Assembly: GCA_963792445.1 (NCBI GenBank) | Contig: CAWBWO010000002.1 | Span: 186,001-250,000 of the forward strand | DNA length: 64,000 nt | Direction: 5' to 3' | Source: Rummeliibacillus sp963792445 | GTDB taxonomy: Bacteria > Bacillota > Bacilli > Bacillales_A > Planococcaceae | In this document: positions 17,851-25,958 of the stretch, piece by piece | Layout: every line of letters starts with the position of its first letter | Position numbering within the stretch: the first letter of the stretch is position 1 | The notes under the pieces: generated by a model | The model's input: only the letters and a program-made list of their open reading frames with translations | Told to the model about the DNA's origin: nothing | The model's database searches: none | Program-made: the position numbers and the translations under genes

Positions 17851-18624
17851 ATGATGCAACCAACATCAAATGATGAACAAAAGCTCTGGCAGAGCTGGAT
17901 AGCAAAACGTGATCCTCGTGCAGGAGATTTGTTGATAAAAAAGTATACGCCACTCGTTTCATACCATGTACAACGCATTAGTACAGGGTTACCCAAAAAT
18001 GTATCGAGAGATGAATTAACAAGCCTTGGCATGATGGGATTATTTGATGCTCTTAATAAATTTGATATATCAAGAGACTTAAAGTTTGATACATATGCTT
18101 CTTTCCGTGTCCGAGGAGCAATAATCGATGGATTGCGAAAAGAAGATTGGTTGCCACGATCCGCTCGGGAAAAGTCAAAGAAATTAGAAGCACAGATTGA
18201 AATGATGGAACAACAATTGAAGCGCCATGTCACTCCAGAAGAATTAGCTAAAAATTTAGATATTAGTGTAGATGAAGTATATCAAACAATGCAAGAAAGT
18301 TTTATGTCTAATGTACTGTCAATGGATGAACATTATCAAGATCAAGATGATTCAGATGTAAAAACAGTTGCAGTTAGAGATGATCATAACCGTACACCCG
18401 AACAAGAAATTATTCGAACTGAACTTATAGATGAGTTAGCCGAGAACATATTAAAATTAAATGAAAAAGAACAACAAGTGTTAAGCTTATTTTACACAGA
18501 AGAGTTAACATTGACCGAAATTGGTGAAATGCTTCATCTTTCAACTTCTAGGATTTCGCAAATACATTCAAAGGCACTTTTTAAGTTACGTAAATTATTA
18601 TCAGCCGAGATGCAAACTATCTAA
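17851..18624 (+). CDS. sigD: RNA polymerase sigma factor SigD (FliA-type)
   Basis: 257 residues. Region 2 ('GLMGLFDALNKFD' variant, 'FDTYASFRVRGAIIDGLRKEDWLPRS', shortened) and region 4 ('EKEQQVLSLFYTEELTLTEIG...STSRISQIHSKAL') are typical of sigma-28. It directs late flagellar, chemotaxis and autolysin genes in B. subtilis and is held by FlgM. GAGGAGG is a strong ribosome site. Preceded by an extended -10 element. Intact. Confidence 0.96.
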   Translation: MMQPTSNDEQKLWQSWIAKRDPRAGDLLIKKYTPLVSYHVQRISTGLPKNVSRDELTSLGMMGLFDALNKFDISRDLKFDTYASFRVRGAIIDGLRKEDWLPRSAREKSKKLEAQIEMMEQQLKRHVTPEELAKNLDISVDEVYQTMQESFMSNVLSMDEHYQDQDDSDVKTVAVRDDHNRTPEQEIIRTELIDELAENILKLNEKEQQVLSLFYTEELTLTEIGEMLHLSTSRISQIHSKALFKLRKLLSAEMQTI

Positions 18625-18644
18625 AAAATGCACAGGAGGCATCT

Positions 18645-18950
18645 ATGAGCTTAAAAGCCCTGGAATTACAAATAGCATTGCCAAAAACATTTGAAGCAGG
18701 TAAATTGTTGGAGCAAACTCAGCAACAAGTAAATACAGCACAAGGTTTTGCCAATGAAGCACTGCAAAAACAAATTGAAAAAAATAGAACAAAAGTTTTA
18801 GAATCCAATCAATCGTCTGAAGTAAAAGATGAGCATTCTAATAAGAAAGAAAATAAAAAAAAGCAAAGCCAAAATAAGAATCCTGTGTCTACTAATAACG
18901 AACAGATTCAACATCCTTTTAAAGGACATTTTGTAGATTTTAGCGGATAG
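18645..18950 (+). CDS. Unknown small hydrophilic protein between sigD and swrB
   Basis: 101 residues, no function recognised. The first half starts MSLKALELQIALPKT and is helical and glutamine-rich ('LLEQTQQQVNTAQ'). The second half is a low-complexity stretch of K, N, Q, E and S. It ends with a compact 'HPFKGHFVDFSG', which looks like a conserved C-terminal motif. Good ribosome site (AGGAGG). It lies 20 bases after sigD and 8 before swrB, hence in the same operon. The folded head, charged linker and sharp C-terminal motif suggest an adaptor or anchor protein (inference only). Confidence 0.7.
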   Translation: MSLKALELQIALPKTFEAGKLLEQTQQQVNTAQGFANEALQKQIEKNRTKVLESNQSSEVKDEHSNKKENKKKQSQNKNPVSTNNEQIQHPFKGHFVDFSG

Positions 18951-18958
18951 GAGTTAAG

Positions 18959-19489
18959 ATGTACTATTTTGTATTGGTGTTTTTATTTATAGCACAAATA
19001 TTAAGTTTCTACTTCATCATTTTGCTCTATGCGAAAATTTCACGACTAAAAGATATTGAAAAAAATCAAGAACGATTAAAGGATGAAATGGATCAAGCTA
19101 CATCAGTATATTTAGCTGAAATGCGTGATGAAAATGATCGATTAATCAGAGAATTAAAAATGATGCGTGAAAACAGATTACAAGAAAATCAATTGAATCC
19201 TAAAAAATCTTTAAAAGAATCAGTGAACGATTCTACTACCAAAAAAGAAAAAATAGATCCCCCAACATTTAATATGCCTAGAAACCTAGTTGCAAAGGCA
19301 TATCAAGATACTTCTGCAACCATTTCAACGAAAGAAATCTTGGAAACTTCTATGGAGCCACTAAAGAAATTAACACTAGAAGAAGAAGTGAAAGAATTGC
19401 ATCAAAGTGGCAAAAATGTTGACGAAATAGCGAAAATGTTGCAAAAAGGAAAAACGGAAATTGAATTATTATTGAAATTTCAACACTAA
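18959..19489 (+). CDS. swrB: Swarming/flagellar assembly protein SwrB (YlxL)
   Basis: 176 residues: one N-terminal membrane helix (about 2-24), then a long coiled coil (residues 27-80), a low-complexity linker and a C-terminal helix-turn-helix-like motif 'EIAKMLQKGKTEIELLLKF' characteristic of SwrB. In B. subtilis SwrB activates the export apparatus and promotes hook-basal body completion. It is the last gene of the fla/che operon, as here. Sequence identity outside the C-terminal motif is low in this family, so the call rests on motif, topology and position. Confidence 0.82.
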   Translation: MYYFVLVFLFIAQILSFYFIILLYAKISRLKDIEKNQERLKDEMDQATSVYLAEMRDENDRLIRELKMMRENRLQENQLNPKKSLKESVNDSTTKKEKIDPPTFNMPRNLVAKAYQDTSATISTKEILETSMEPLKKLTLEEEVKELHQSGKNVDEIAKMLQKGKTEIELLLKFQH

Positions 19490-19494
19490 AATTG

Positions 19495-19523
19495 TTGCAT
19501 AGGGATTGTCCCTATGATATATT
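19495..19523 (+). promoter_or_regulatory. Sigma-A promoter of rpsB with dyad in the spacer
   Basis: TTGCAT (19495-19500), 17 bases, TATATT (19518-19523). The spacer holds the inverted repeat AGGGA-TTG-TCCCT (19501-19513). The same TTGCAT box with 17-base spacing occurs before rimP and rpsO. Confidence 0.6.
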
Positions 19524-19529
19524 AACAAT

Positions 19530-19640
19530 TGGTGTTACATTACACACGTATTCTGATGTGCGGAGAAGGTGCTCAAGTAATTTTTGAGTTGCTCCTACAA
19601 ATGACGAATGCGGAGGACAAAAAAACCATATCAGGAGGAA
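19530..19640 (+). promoter_or_regulatory. rpsB mRNA leader with hairpin, possible S2 autoregulatory site
   Basis: About 115 transcribed bases precede rpsB. CTCAA and TTGAG near 19573-19590 form a stem nested between GGAG (19562 region) and CTCC (19594 region), giving an extended hairpin well upstream of the ribosome site. Ribosomal protein operons are often controlled by such leaders, but I do not recognise a described S2 leader class here. Regulatory role is inference. Confidence 0.3.
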
Positions 19641-19646
19641 ATACAA

Positions 19647-20372
19647 ATGTCAGTAATCTCAATGAAACAATTACTAGAAGCTGGTGTACATTTCGGTCAC
19701 CAAACTCGCCGTTGGAACCCAAAAATGAAAAAATTCATTTTTGTTGAACGTAACGGTATCTACATTATCGATTTACAAAAAACAGTTAAAAAATTAGAAG
19801 AAGCTTACGACTTCATGCGCCAAGTTGGCCAAGATGGTGGTAAAGTTCTTTTCGTTGGTACAAAAAAACAAGCTCAAGAAGCTATTAAAGAAGAAGCTGA
19901 ACGTTCAGGTAACTACTATATTAACCAACGTTGGTTAGGTGGTACTCTTACAAACTTCGGTACAATTCAAAAACGTGTTGCACGTATGAAAGAAATCGAA
20001 AAAATGGAAGAAGACGGTACTTTCACTGTACTTCCTAAAAAAGAAGTAGTTCAACTTAAAAAAGAACATGAACGTCTTGTTAAATTCTTAGGTGGTATTC
20101 GTGACATGCACGATCTACCAGATGTAATGTTCGTAGTAGACCCACGTAAAGAACGTATTGCTGTAGCAGAAGCTCGCAAATTAAATATTCCATTAGTAGC
20201 GATGGTTGATACAAACTGCGACCCAGATGAAATCGACTACGTTATTCCTTCAAATGACGATGCTATTCGTGCTGTTAAATTAATTACTTCTAAAATGGCT
20301 GACGCTTTGATTGAATCTAAACAAGGTGAAGAAGAAGAAGTTCAAGCTGCTGAAGAGGTTGCAGCTGAGTAA
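19647..20372 (+). CDS. rpsB: 30S ribosomal protein S2
   Basis: 241 residues. 'LLEAGVHFGHQTRRWNPKM' at the N-terminus and 'NQRWLGGTLTNF' are family signatures. Codon choice is strongly biased, typical of a highly expressed gene. The frame extends upstream to 19608, but ATG 19647 follows AGGAGG at the right distance and matches the family start. The C-terminus is a short acidic tail (GEEEEVQAAEEVAAE). Own promoter upstream and terminator downstream. Confidence 0.98.
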   Translation: MSVISMKQLLEAGVHFGHQTRRWNPKMKKFIFVERNGIYIIDLQKTVKKLEEAYDFMRQVGQDGGKVLFVGTKKQAQEAIKEEAERSGNYYINQRWLGGTLTNFGTIQKRVARMKEIEKMEEDGTFTVLPKKEVVQLKKEHERLVKFLGGIRDMHDLPDVMFVVDPRKERIAVAEARKLNIPLVAMVDTNCDPDEIDYVIPSNDDAIRAVKLITSKMADALIESKQGEEEEVQAAEEVAAE

Positions 20373-20389
20373 TTTCTGATTAGAAAGCA

Positions 20390-20426
20390 GGTGATAAGCG
20401 GCTAAACCCTCTTATCACCTTTTTTT
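20390..20426 (+). terminator. Rho-independent terminator after rpsB
   Basis: GGTGATAAG (20390-20398) pairs with CTTATCACC (20411-20419), 9 bp, followed by seven T. It would separate much of the rpsB transcript from tsf. Confidence 0.85.
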
Positions 20427-20511
20427 GAGAATAATAATAACTGTTCAAGTCTAATCCTAGTATTTGACGATGAACTATAATTTAATATGAACTAATAGGG
20501 AGGAACTATCA

Positions 20512-21399
20512 ATGGCAGAAGTAACTGCAAAAATGGTTAAAGAATTACGTGAAAAAACTGGTGCTGGAATGATGGATTGTAAAAAAGCATTAGTGAAAGT
20601 TGATGGAGATTTAGAAGCAGCAATCGATTTTCTTCGTGAAAAAGGATTATCATCAGCTGCTAAAAAAGCAGACCGTGTAGCTGCAGAAGGTACAACTTAC
20701 ATTGAAGTAAAAGGTAACGATGCTGTACTTTTAGAAGTAAATGCTGAAACTGACTTCGTTGCTAAAAACGATGCTTTCAAAACTTTAGTTAAAGAATTAG
20801 CTGATCATTTATTAGCAGTTAAACCAGCATCTGTAGAAGAAGTTTTAGAAACTACTATGGATAATGGCGCAAAAGTTGCTGACCATATTTCATCAGCAAT
20901 CGCTACAATCGGTGAAAAAATTACTCTTCGTCGTTTCACAGTAGCTACAAAAACTGATGCAGATGCATTCGGTGCTTACCTACACATGGGTGGACGTATT
21001 GGTGTATTAGCTGTAGTTGAAGGTACTACTAATGAAGACGTAGCAAAAGACGTAGCAATGCATATCGCTGCATTAAATCCTAAATACATTTCTCATGACC
21101 AAGTTTCTGAAGAAGAAACTGCTCACGAACGCAAAGTATTAACTGAACAAGCTCTAAACGAAGGTAAACCAGAAAACATCGTTGCTAAAATGGTTGAAGG
21201 TCGTTTACGTAAATACTTCGAAGAAATCTGTGTTCTTGACCAAGCATTCGTTAAAAACCCAGATCAAAAAGTTGGCGACTTTGTTAAAGCTGCTGGCGGT
21301 ACATTAACTTCTTTCGTACGTTATGAAGTTGGCGAAGGTATTGAAAAACGCGAAGACAACTTTGCTGAAGAAGTTATGAACCAAGTTAAAGGTAACTAA
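20512..21399 (+). CDS. tsf: Elongation factor Ts
   Basis: 295 residues. 'LREKTGAGMMDCKKAL' (residues 11-26) and 'VLLEVNAETDFVAKNDAF' are the two EF-Ts signatures, the second contacting EF-Tu. It recycles EF-Tu-GDP to EF-Tu-GTP. Strongly biased codon use like rpsB. The N-terminal UBA-like domain and both core subdomains are complete. GGGAGG ribosome site. Terminators on both sides suggest its own transcript, although no clear promoter was identified. Confidence 0.98.
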   Translation: MAEVTAKMVKELREKTGAGMMDCKKALVKVDGDLEAAIDFLREKGLSSAAKKADRVAAEGTTYIEVKGNDAVLLEVNAETDFVAKNDAFKTLVKELADHLLAVKPASVEEVLETTMDNGAKVADHISSAIATIGEKITLRRFTVATKTDADAFGAYLHMGGRIGVLAVVEGTTNEDVAKDVAMHIAALNPKYISHDQVSEEETAHERKVLTEQALNEGKPENIVAKMVEGRLRKYFEEICVLDQAFVKNPDQKVGDFVKAAGGTLTSFVRYEVGEGIEKREDNFAEEVMNQVKGN

Positions 21400-21429
21400 T
21401 ATTTAATTTTTGAATATTAATGATAAAAG

Positions 21430-21461
21430 TAGGGAGCACAGCTTATCGTGTTCCCTATTTT
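21430..21461 (+). terminator. Terminator after tsf
   Basis: TAGGGA-CAC / GTG-TCCCTA stem (21430-21457, one internal mismatch) followed by a short T-run. It sits 30 bases after the tsf stop and before pyrH. Confidence 0.75.
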
Positions 21462-21489
21462 TCAAGAAAAAAGCATAATGGAGGTTCCA

Positions 21490-22215
21490 ATGAGTATGCC
21501 ACAGTACAAAAGAGTAGTCATTAAACTTAGTGGAGAAGCCCTTGCTGGAGAAGAAGGCTTTGGCTTATCACCTAAAATAGTTAAATCAGTAGCAGAACAA
21601 GTAAAAGAAGTTGTTGATCTAGGAGTAGAAGTTGCCCTTGTAGTTGGTGGCGGTAACATTTGGAGAGGCAAAATAGGCGCAGAAATGGGTATGGAACGAG
21701 CAAATGCTGATTATATGGGCATGTTAGCAACTGTTATGAACGCATTAGCCCTTCAAGATTCACTTGAAAATCTAGGTGTTCCAACACGTGTTCAATCTTC
21801 AATTGTTATGACACAAGTTGCAGAACCGTATATTCGCAGAAAAGCAGTTCGTCACTTAGAGAAAAAACGTGTCGTTATTTTTGCAGCAGGTACAGGTAAC
21901 CCTTATTTCTCTACAGATACAACAGCAGCGTTACGTGCAGCTGAAATTAATGCGGAAGTCATTTTAATGGCTAAAAACAACGTAGATGGTGTATACTCTG
22001 CAGATCCTAAAACAAATGCAGATGCAGTAAAATATGATAATCTAACATACTTAGAAGTAATTCAACAAGGGTTACAAGTAATGGATTCAACAGCATCCAC
22101 TTTATGTATGGATAATGATATTCCATTAATCGTGTTCTCAATCACTGAAAATGGTAATATTAAACGTGCCGTTCTAGGCGAAACAATAGGAACAGTTGTT
22201 AGGAGGAATTCATAA
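21490..22215 (+). CDS. pyrH: Uridylate kinase (UMP kinase)
   Basis: 241 residues. 'KRVVIKLSGEAL' nucleotide loop, 'VVGGGNIWRG' and 'STDTTAALRAAEI' are amino-acid-kinase family motifs of bacterial UMP kinase. It makes UDP for pyrimidine nucleotide synthesis and forms a hexamer. The frame opens upstream at a GTG inside the terminator stem; ATG 21490, after GGAGG (21480-21484), is the true start. The stop overlaps the frr start (TAATG). Confidence 0.97.
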   Translation: MSMPQYKRVVIKLSGEALAGEEGFGLSPKIVKSVAEQVKEVVDLGVEVALVVGGGNIWRGKIGAEMGMERANADYMGMLATVMNALALQDSLENLGVPTRVQSSIVMTQVAEPYIRRKAVRHLEKKRVVIFAAGTGNPYFSTDTTAALRAAEINAEVILMAKNNVDGVYSADPKTNADAVKYDNLTYLEVIQQGLQVMDSTASTLCMDNDIPLIVFSITENGNIKRAVLGETIGTVVRRNS

Positions 22216-22772
22216 TGTCTAAAGAAATTATGTCAAAAGCTGAAGAAAAAATGACTAAATCAATTCAAAGTTTTACACGATCATTAGCTACAATTCGTGC
22301 TGGACGTGCAAATGCTTCACTACTTGATCATGTCAGCGTTGATTACTATGGTGCTCCAACACCAATTAACCAATTAGCAGGAGTTTCAGTACCTGAAGCT
22401 CGCCTACTAGTTATTCAACCTTATGATAAAACAATACTTGGAGATATCGAAAAAGCATTGTTGAAATCTGACATCGGAATTACTCCAACAAATGATGGTA
22501 ACGTAATCCGTTTAACAATTCCAGCATTAACAGAAGAACGTCGTAAAGAATTAGTTAAACAAGTTAAAAAAGAAGCTGAAGAAGCGAAGGTCGTTGTTCG
22601 TAACGTTCGTCGTGACGCGAATGATGATTTGAAGAAATCAGAAAAAACAGGAGAAATTACTGAAGATGATTTACGTGGCTTCTCAGATGAAATTCAAAAA
22701 CTTACAGATGCAAATATCGTAAAAATAGATCAGATCGCAAAAGAAAAAGAAAACGAAATTATGTCTGTTTAA
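22215..22772 (+). CDS. frr: Ribosome recycling factor
   Basis: 185 residues, normal length. 'RAGRANASLLDHVSVDYYGAPTP' region (shortened) and 'RRDANDDLKKSEKTGEITEDD' region are signature sequences. With EF-G it splits post-termination ribosomes. The one-base overlap with pyrH indicates coupling. Followed by a long gap and a terminator, so frr ends its operon here, whereas in B. subtilis uppS follows closely. Confidence 0.97.
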   Translation: MSKEIMSKAEEKMTKSIQSFTRSLATIRAGRANASLLDHVSVDYYGAPTPINQLAGVSVPEARLLVIQPYDKTILGDIEKALLKSDIGITPTNDGNVIRLTIPALTEERRKELVKQVKKEAEEAKVVVRNVRRDANDDLKKSEKTGEITEDDLRGFSDEIQKLTDANIVKIDQIAKEKENEIMSV

Positions 22773-23051
22773 TTTTTATTTGTGAATGATTAATAAGTGT
22801 AAAAAAATCCTCTAGTTGATGATGGTCACTGGAAAAGCTATAAGGAAAGAATTTTTATAAGAAGAGATATTGATTTGCTATTCTTATTGAAGCTTAATTC
22901 ACTTCAAATTGTAGCTAATCCCTAAAATTAAATTCAGTACTTAATTAGTTTTTTCGGAGACTAGATTTTTTCCGATTAAATAGGAATGAAAGTCCAAAAT
23001 CTTGGCTAACAAAGGATTTGAAAATTGATTATTTAGAACCTTGTGTTATTT
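22773..23051. other. Non-coding stretch between frr and uppS, possible degenerate repeat
   Basis: About 280 bases with no gene I can support. It contains TTAATTCACTTCAAATT (22894-22910) directly followed by GTAGCTAATCCC (22911-22922). Nearly the same two words occur, in the other order, in the cheA-cheW gap. A further loosely shared part, 'TTCAGT...TTTTCGGAG', lies downstream in both. Read as a decayed interspersed repeat; the evidence is word-level only. Confidence 0.35.
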
Positions 23052-23084
23052 AAGACGTCCTTTAAGTACAGGGACGTCTTTTTT
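23052..23084 (+). terminator. Terminator before uppS (end of pyrH-frr)
   Basis: AAGACGTCC (23052-23060) pairs with GGACGTCTT (23072-23080), 9 bp, with a TTTT tail. It lies nearly 280 bases after frr. Confidence 0.8.
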
Positions 23085-23168
23085 GTTAAGATTAAGGAAA
23101 AAGATTTGTATTTTTGATATGATAAGTAGAGTATACGTTCCGATTTGTACGTTAGTGGAGGATTCTAA

Positions 23169-23954
23169 ATGTTAAACAAACTCTTATGGGGAAAATCAGA
23201 TAAACAGCATCAAGATTTTCAGGAACGAATTTCAGAGATTTCTAATGAAGAAGTACCTAACCATATTGCCATAATAATGGATGGTAACGGTAGATGGGCG
23301 AAAAAACGTGCATTACCTCGTGTTGCTGGTCATCATGAAGGAATGAAAAATGTTCGTAAAATCACACGTGCTGCCAATTCAATTGGTGTAAAAGTTGTTA
23401 CGCTTTATGCTTTTTCAACTGAAAACTGGAAACGTCCAAGAAAAGAAGTAGAATTTTTGATGCGTTTACCTGAAGAATTTTTAGGTTCATTTTTGCCTGA
23501 AATAATGGATCTAAATATTCGCATCGAAATGATTGGAGATATGGAAGCATTGCCAAGTTATACACAGCGGGCTGTACAAAAGGCAATGGAAGAAACAAAA
23601 GAAAATACAGGAATGATTCTTAACTTTGCATTGAACTATGGAAGTCGAACGGAAATAGTACAAGCTATGCAACGAATTGGTCAACAAATTAAGGATGGGG
23701 AATTAGATGTATCTGATATTACGGAGGAAAAAATCTCATCTAACCTTCTGACATCAAATTTACCAGATCCTGATTTATTGATACGCACAAGTGGGGAAAT
23801 TCGATTAAGCAACTTTATGCTATGGCAACTTGCTTATACAGAATTTTGGTTCACTGAGATCCTATGGCCAGACTTTGACGAACTTGCCTTTTTTGATGCA
23901 ATTAAAGATTATCAAAAACGCAATCGTAGGTATGGAGGATTGAAAGGAGAATAG
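23169..23954 (+). CDS. uppS: Undecaprenyl diphosphate synthase (cis-prenyltransferase)
   Basis: 261 residues. 'IAIIMDGNGRWAKKRALPR' (catalytic D in the first motif, about residue 38), 'HHEGMKNVRKI' and 'YAFSTENWKRP' are the isoprenyl transferase motifs; 'DLLIRTSGEIRLSNFMLWQ' near the end binds IPP. The enzyme makes the C55 lipid carrier for peptidoglycan and teichoic acids. GTGGAGG ribosome site. It begins the uppS-cdsA-dxr-rseP-proS gene run. Confidence 0.97.
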   Translation: MLNKLLWGKSDKQHQDFQERISEISNEEVPNHIAIIMDGNGRWAKKRALPRVAGHHEGMKNVRKITRAANSIGVKVVTLYAFSTENWKRPRKEVEFLMRLPEEFLGSFLPEIMDLNIRIEMIGDMEALPSYTQRAVQKAMEETKENTGMILNFALNYGSRTEIVQAMQRIGQQIKDGELDVSDITEEKISSNLLTSNLPDPDLLIRTSGEIRLSNFMLWQLAYTEFWFTEILWPDFDELAFFDAIKDYQKRNRRYGGLKGE

Positions 23955-23961
23955 GGAAAGA

Positions 23962-24756
23962 GTGAAACAGCGTATTATTACGGCGATCATCGCAGCTTTA
24001 CTGTTTATACCATTCGTCATCTATGGTCAATTACCATTTACCATATTGGTTTACGTTATGGCAGCAGTTGGGTTATTTGAAATATTGAAAATGCGAGGAA
24101 TATCGCTATTCTCAATTCCAGGCATTGTCACATTATTAGCTTTGTTTGTTATTTTAATGCCAATGGATTGGACAGATTATATCCAAAATGTGACATTCTA
24201 TACTAACATTGAGTATGTGTTCATTGCTGCAATCGTATTGCTAATCTATACAGTAATAGTGAAAAATAAATTTACTTTTGATGATGTCGGCTTTTTACTA
24301 GCAAGTGCGTTATATGTTGGGATTGGATTTCATTTCTTTATAACAACTCGAGCAGAAGGACTTGCATTCGTTGTATATGCATTAGTTATTGTTTGGACGA
24401 CCGATTCAGGGGCATATTTCATTGGTAGAAAGCTCGGCAAGAATAAACTATGGCCGGAAATTTCGCCTAATAAAACAGTAGAAGGCTTTTTTGGAGGAAT
24501 TATTGTTGCTGTTATATCAGCAATGATTTTCCAGTTTTTTGCGAAGCTTGATATTACTTATGTAGCATTAATCATAGTATCCATCGTAGCTTCTATTTTT
24601 GGTCAATTAGGTGATTTAGTTGAATCAGCTATTAAACGTCATTATGGTGTAAAGGATTCAGGGAAAATTTTACCCGGGCATGGTGGAATACTAGACCGAT
24701 TTGATAGTCTATTATTCGTTCTACCTTTGCTTTATTTCTTGCACTTTGTAGGATAA
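23962..24756 (+). CDS. cdsA: Phosphatidate cytidylyltransferase
   Basis: 264 residues with about eight membrane helices and the C-terminal signature 'KRHYGVKDSGKILPGHGG' followed by 'LDRFDS'. It makes CDP-diacylglycerol for phospholipid synthesis. The start is GTG at 23962, seven bases after the uppS stop, with its ribosome site (AGGGAAAG) overlapping the uppS end. Complete. Confidence 0.96.
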   Translation: MKQRIITAIIAALLFIPFVIYGQLPFTILVYVMAAVGLFEILKMRGISLFSIPGIVTLLALFVILMPMDWTDYIQNVTFYTNIEYVFIAAIVLLIYTVIVKNKFTFDDVGFLLASALYVGIGFHFFITTRAEGLAFVVYALVIVWTTDSGAYFIGRKLGKNKLWPEISPNKTVEGFFGGIIVAVISAMIFQFFAKLDITYVALIIVSIVASIFGQLGDLVESAIKRHYGVKDSGKILPGHGGILDRFDSLLFVLPLLYFLHFVG

Positions 24757-24769
24757 GGGGATCTTAAAA

Positions 24770-25915
24770 ATGAAATCAATTAGTTTATTGGGAGCAACAG
24801 GTTCTATTGGCTTACAAACTTTAGATATTGTAAGAGAACATTCAGATGAGTTTGAAATTGTCGCATTTGCAGCGGGAAAAAATATCGAAAAAACAAAAGA
24901 AATTATTCATGAATTTAAACCAAAATTAGTATCAGTTCAATTTGAAGAGGATGCTTTAAAGCTCGCAAAAGAGTTTCCACATATAGATTTTACTTTTGGA
25001 GCAAAAGGTTTAGTAGATGTAGCAACTTTTTCAGATGCTAGCGTACTTTTAAACGCAGTATTAGGTAGTATTGGACTTGAAGCTACATTAGCAGCAATTC
25101 ATGAAAAGAAAGCCATTGCAATTGCAAACAAAGAAACACTTGTAACAGCTGGACACTTAGTAATGAGTGAAGCAAAAAAATATGGAGCACCCATTTTACC
25201 AGTTGATAGTGAGCATTCGGCCCTTTGGCAATCCATGCAAGGAGAAAATCGTAAATCCATTACTCGTTTAATACTTACTGCATCAGGAGGTAGCTTTAGA
25301 GACCGCACCCGCGAAGAATTAGAAAATGTAACTGTTAAAGAAGCGTTAAAGCATCCTAACTGGTCAATGGGAGCTAAAATTACAATTGATTCAGCAACAT
25401 TGATGAATAAGGGTTTAGAAGTAATAGAAGCAGCTGTTTTATATGACATGCCGTATGATAAAATTGATGTTTTAATTCATCGAGAAAGTATTATTCACTC
25501 AATGGTTGAATATCATGATACAAGTATAATGGCTCAACTTGGTACACCGGATATGCGCACACCTATTCAATATGCATTGAGCTATCCTGAGAGATTACCA
25601 CGGTCACAAGCAGAAAAACTAGATTTAGCTAAAATCGGTCAATTGCATTTTGAAAATGTTGATTTAAAACGTTTCCGTTGCTTAGACTTTGCATATCAAG
25701 CAGGACGTACAGGTGGCACGATTTTAACAGTTATGAATGCTGCAAATGAAGCCGCTGTCGGTGCATTTTTACAAGAAAAGATTAAATTTCTTGAAATTGA
25801 GGACATTATCGAAAAAATGATGAACGAACATGTGAACATTCATCATCCAGATTTAGAAACTATTTTACATGTTGACAAAGAAACGAGAAAAACAGTTCAA
25901 ACCATGCTAAAATAG
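24770..25915 (+). CDS. dxr: 1-deoxy-D-xylulose 5-phosphate reductoisomerase
   Basis: 381 residues. NADPH-binding 'LLGATGSIGLQTLDIV' at the N-terminus, 'ALANKETLVTAG'-type motif (here IAIANKETLVTAG), 'PVDSEHSALWQ' (metal/substrate) and 'TLMNKGLEVIEA'. Second enzyme of the MEP isoprenoid pathway; together with uppS it links isoprenoid supply to wall lipid carrier synthesis in one gene run. Confidence 0.97.
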   Translation: MKSISLLGATGSIGLQTLDIVREHSDEFEIVAFAAGKNIEKTKEIIHEFKPKLVSVQFEEDALKLAKEFPHIDFTFGAKGLVDVATFSDASVLLNAVLGSIGLEATLAAIHEKKAIAIANKETLVTAGHLVMSEAKKYGAPILPVDSEHSALWQSMQGENRKSITRLILTASGGSFRDRTREELENVTVKEALKHPNWSMGAKITIDSATLMNKGLEVIEAAVLYDMPYDKIDVLIHRESIIHSMVEYHDTSIMAQLGTPDMRTPIQYALSYPERLPRSQAEKLDLAKIGQLHFENVDLKRFRCLDFAYQAGRTGGTILTVMNAANEAAVGAFLQEKIKFLEIEDIIEKMMNEHVNIHHPDLETILHVDKETRKTVQTMLK

Positions 25916-25958
25916 CAGTAGTAGTGATTTTACACAAGTTGAAAAAAGGTGGGATACC

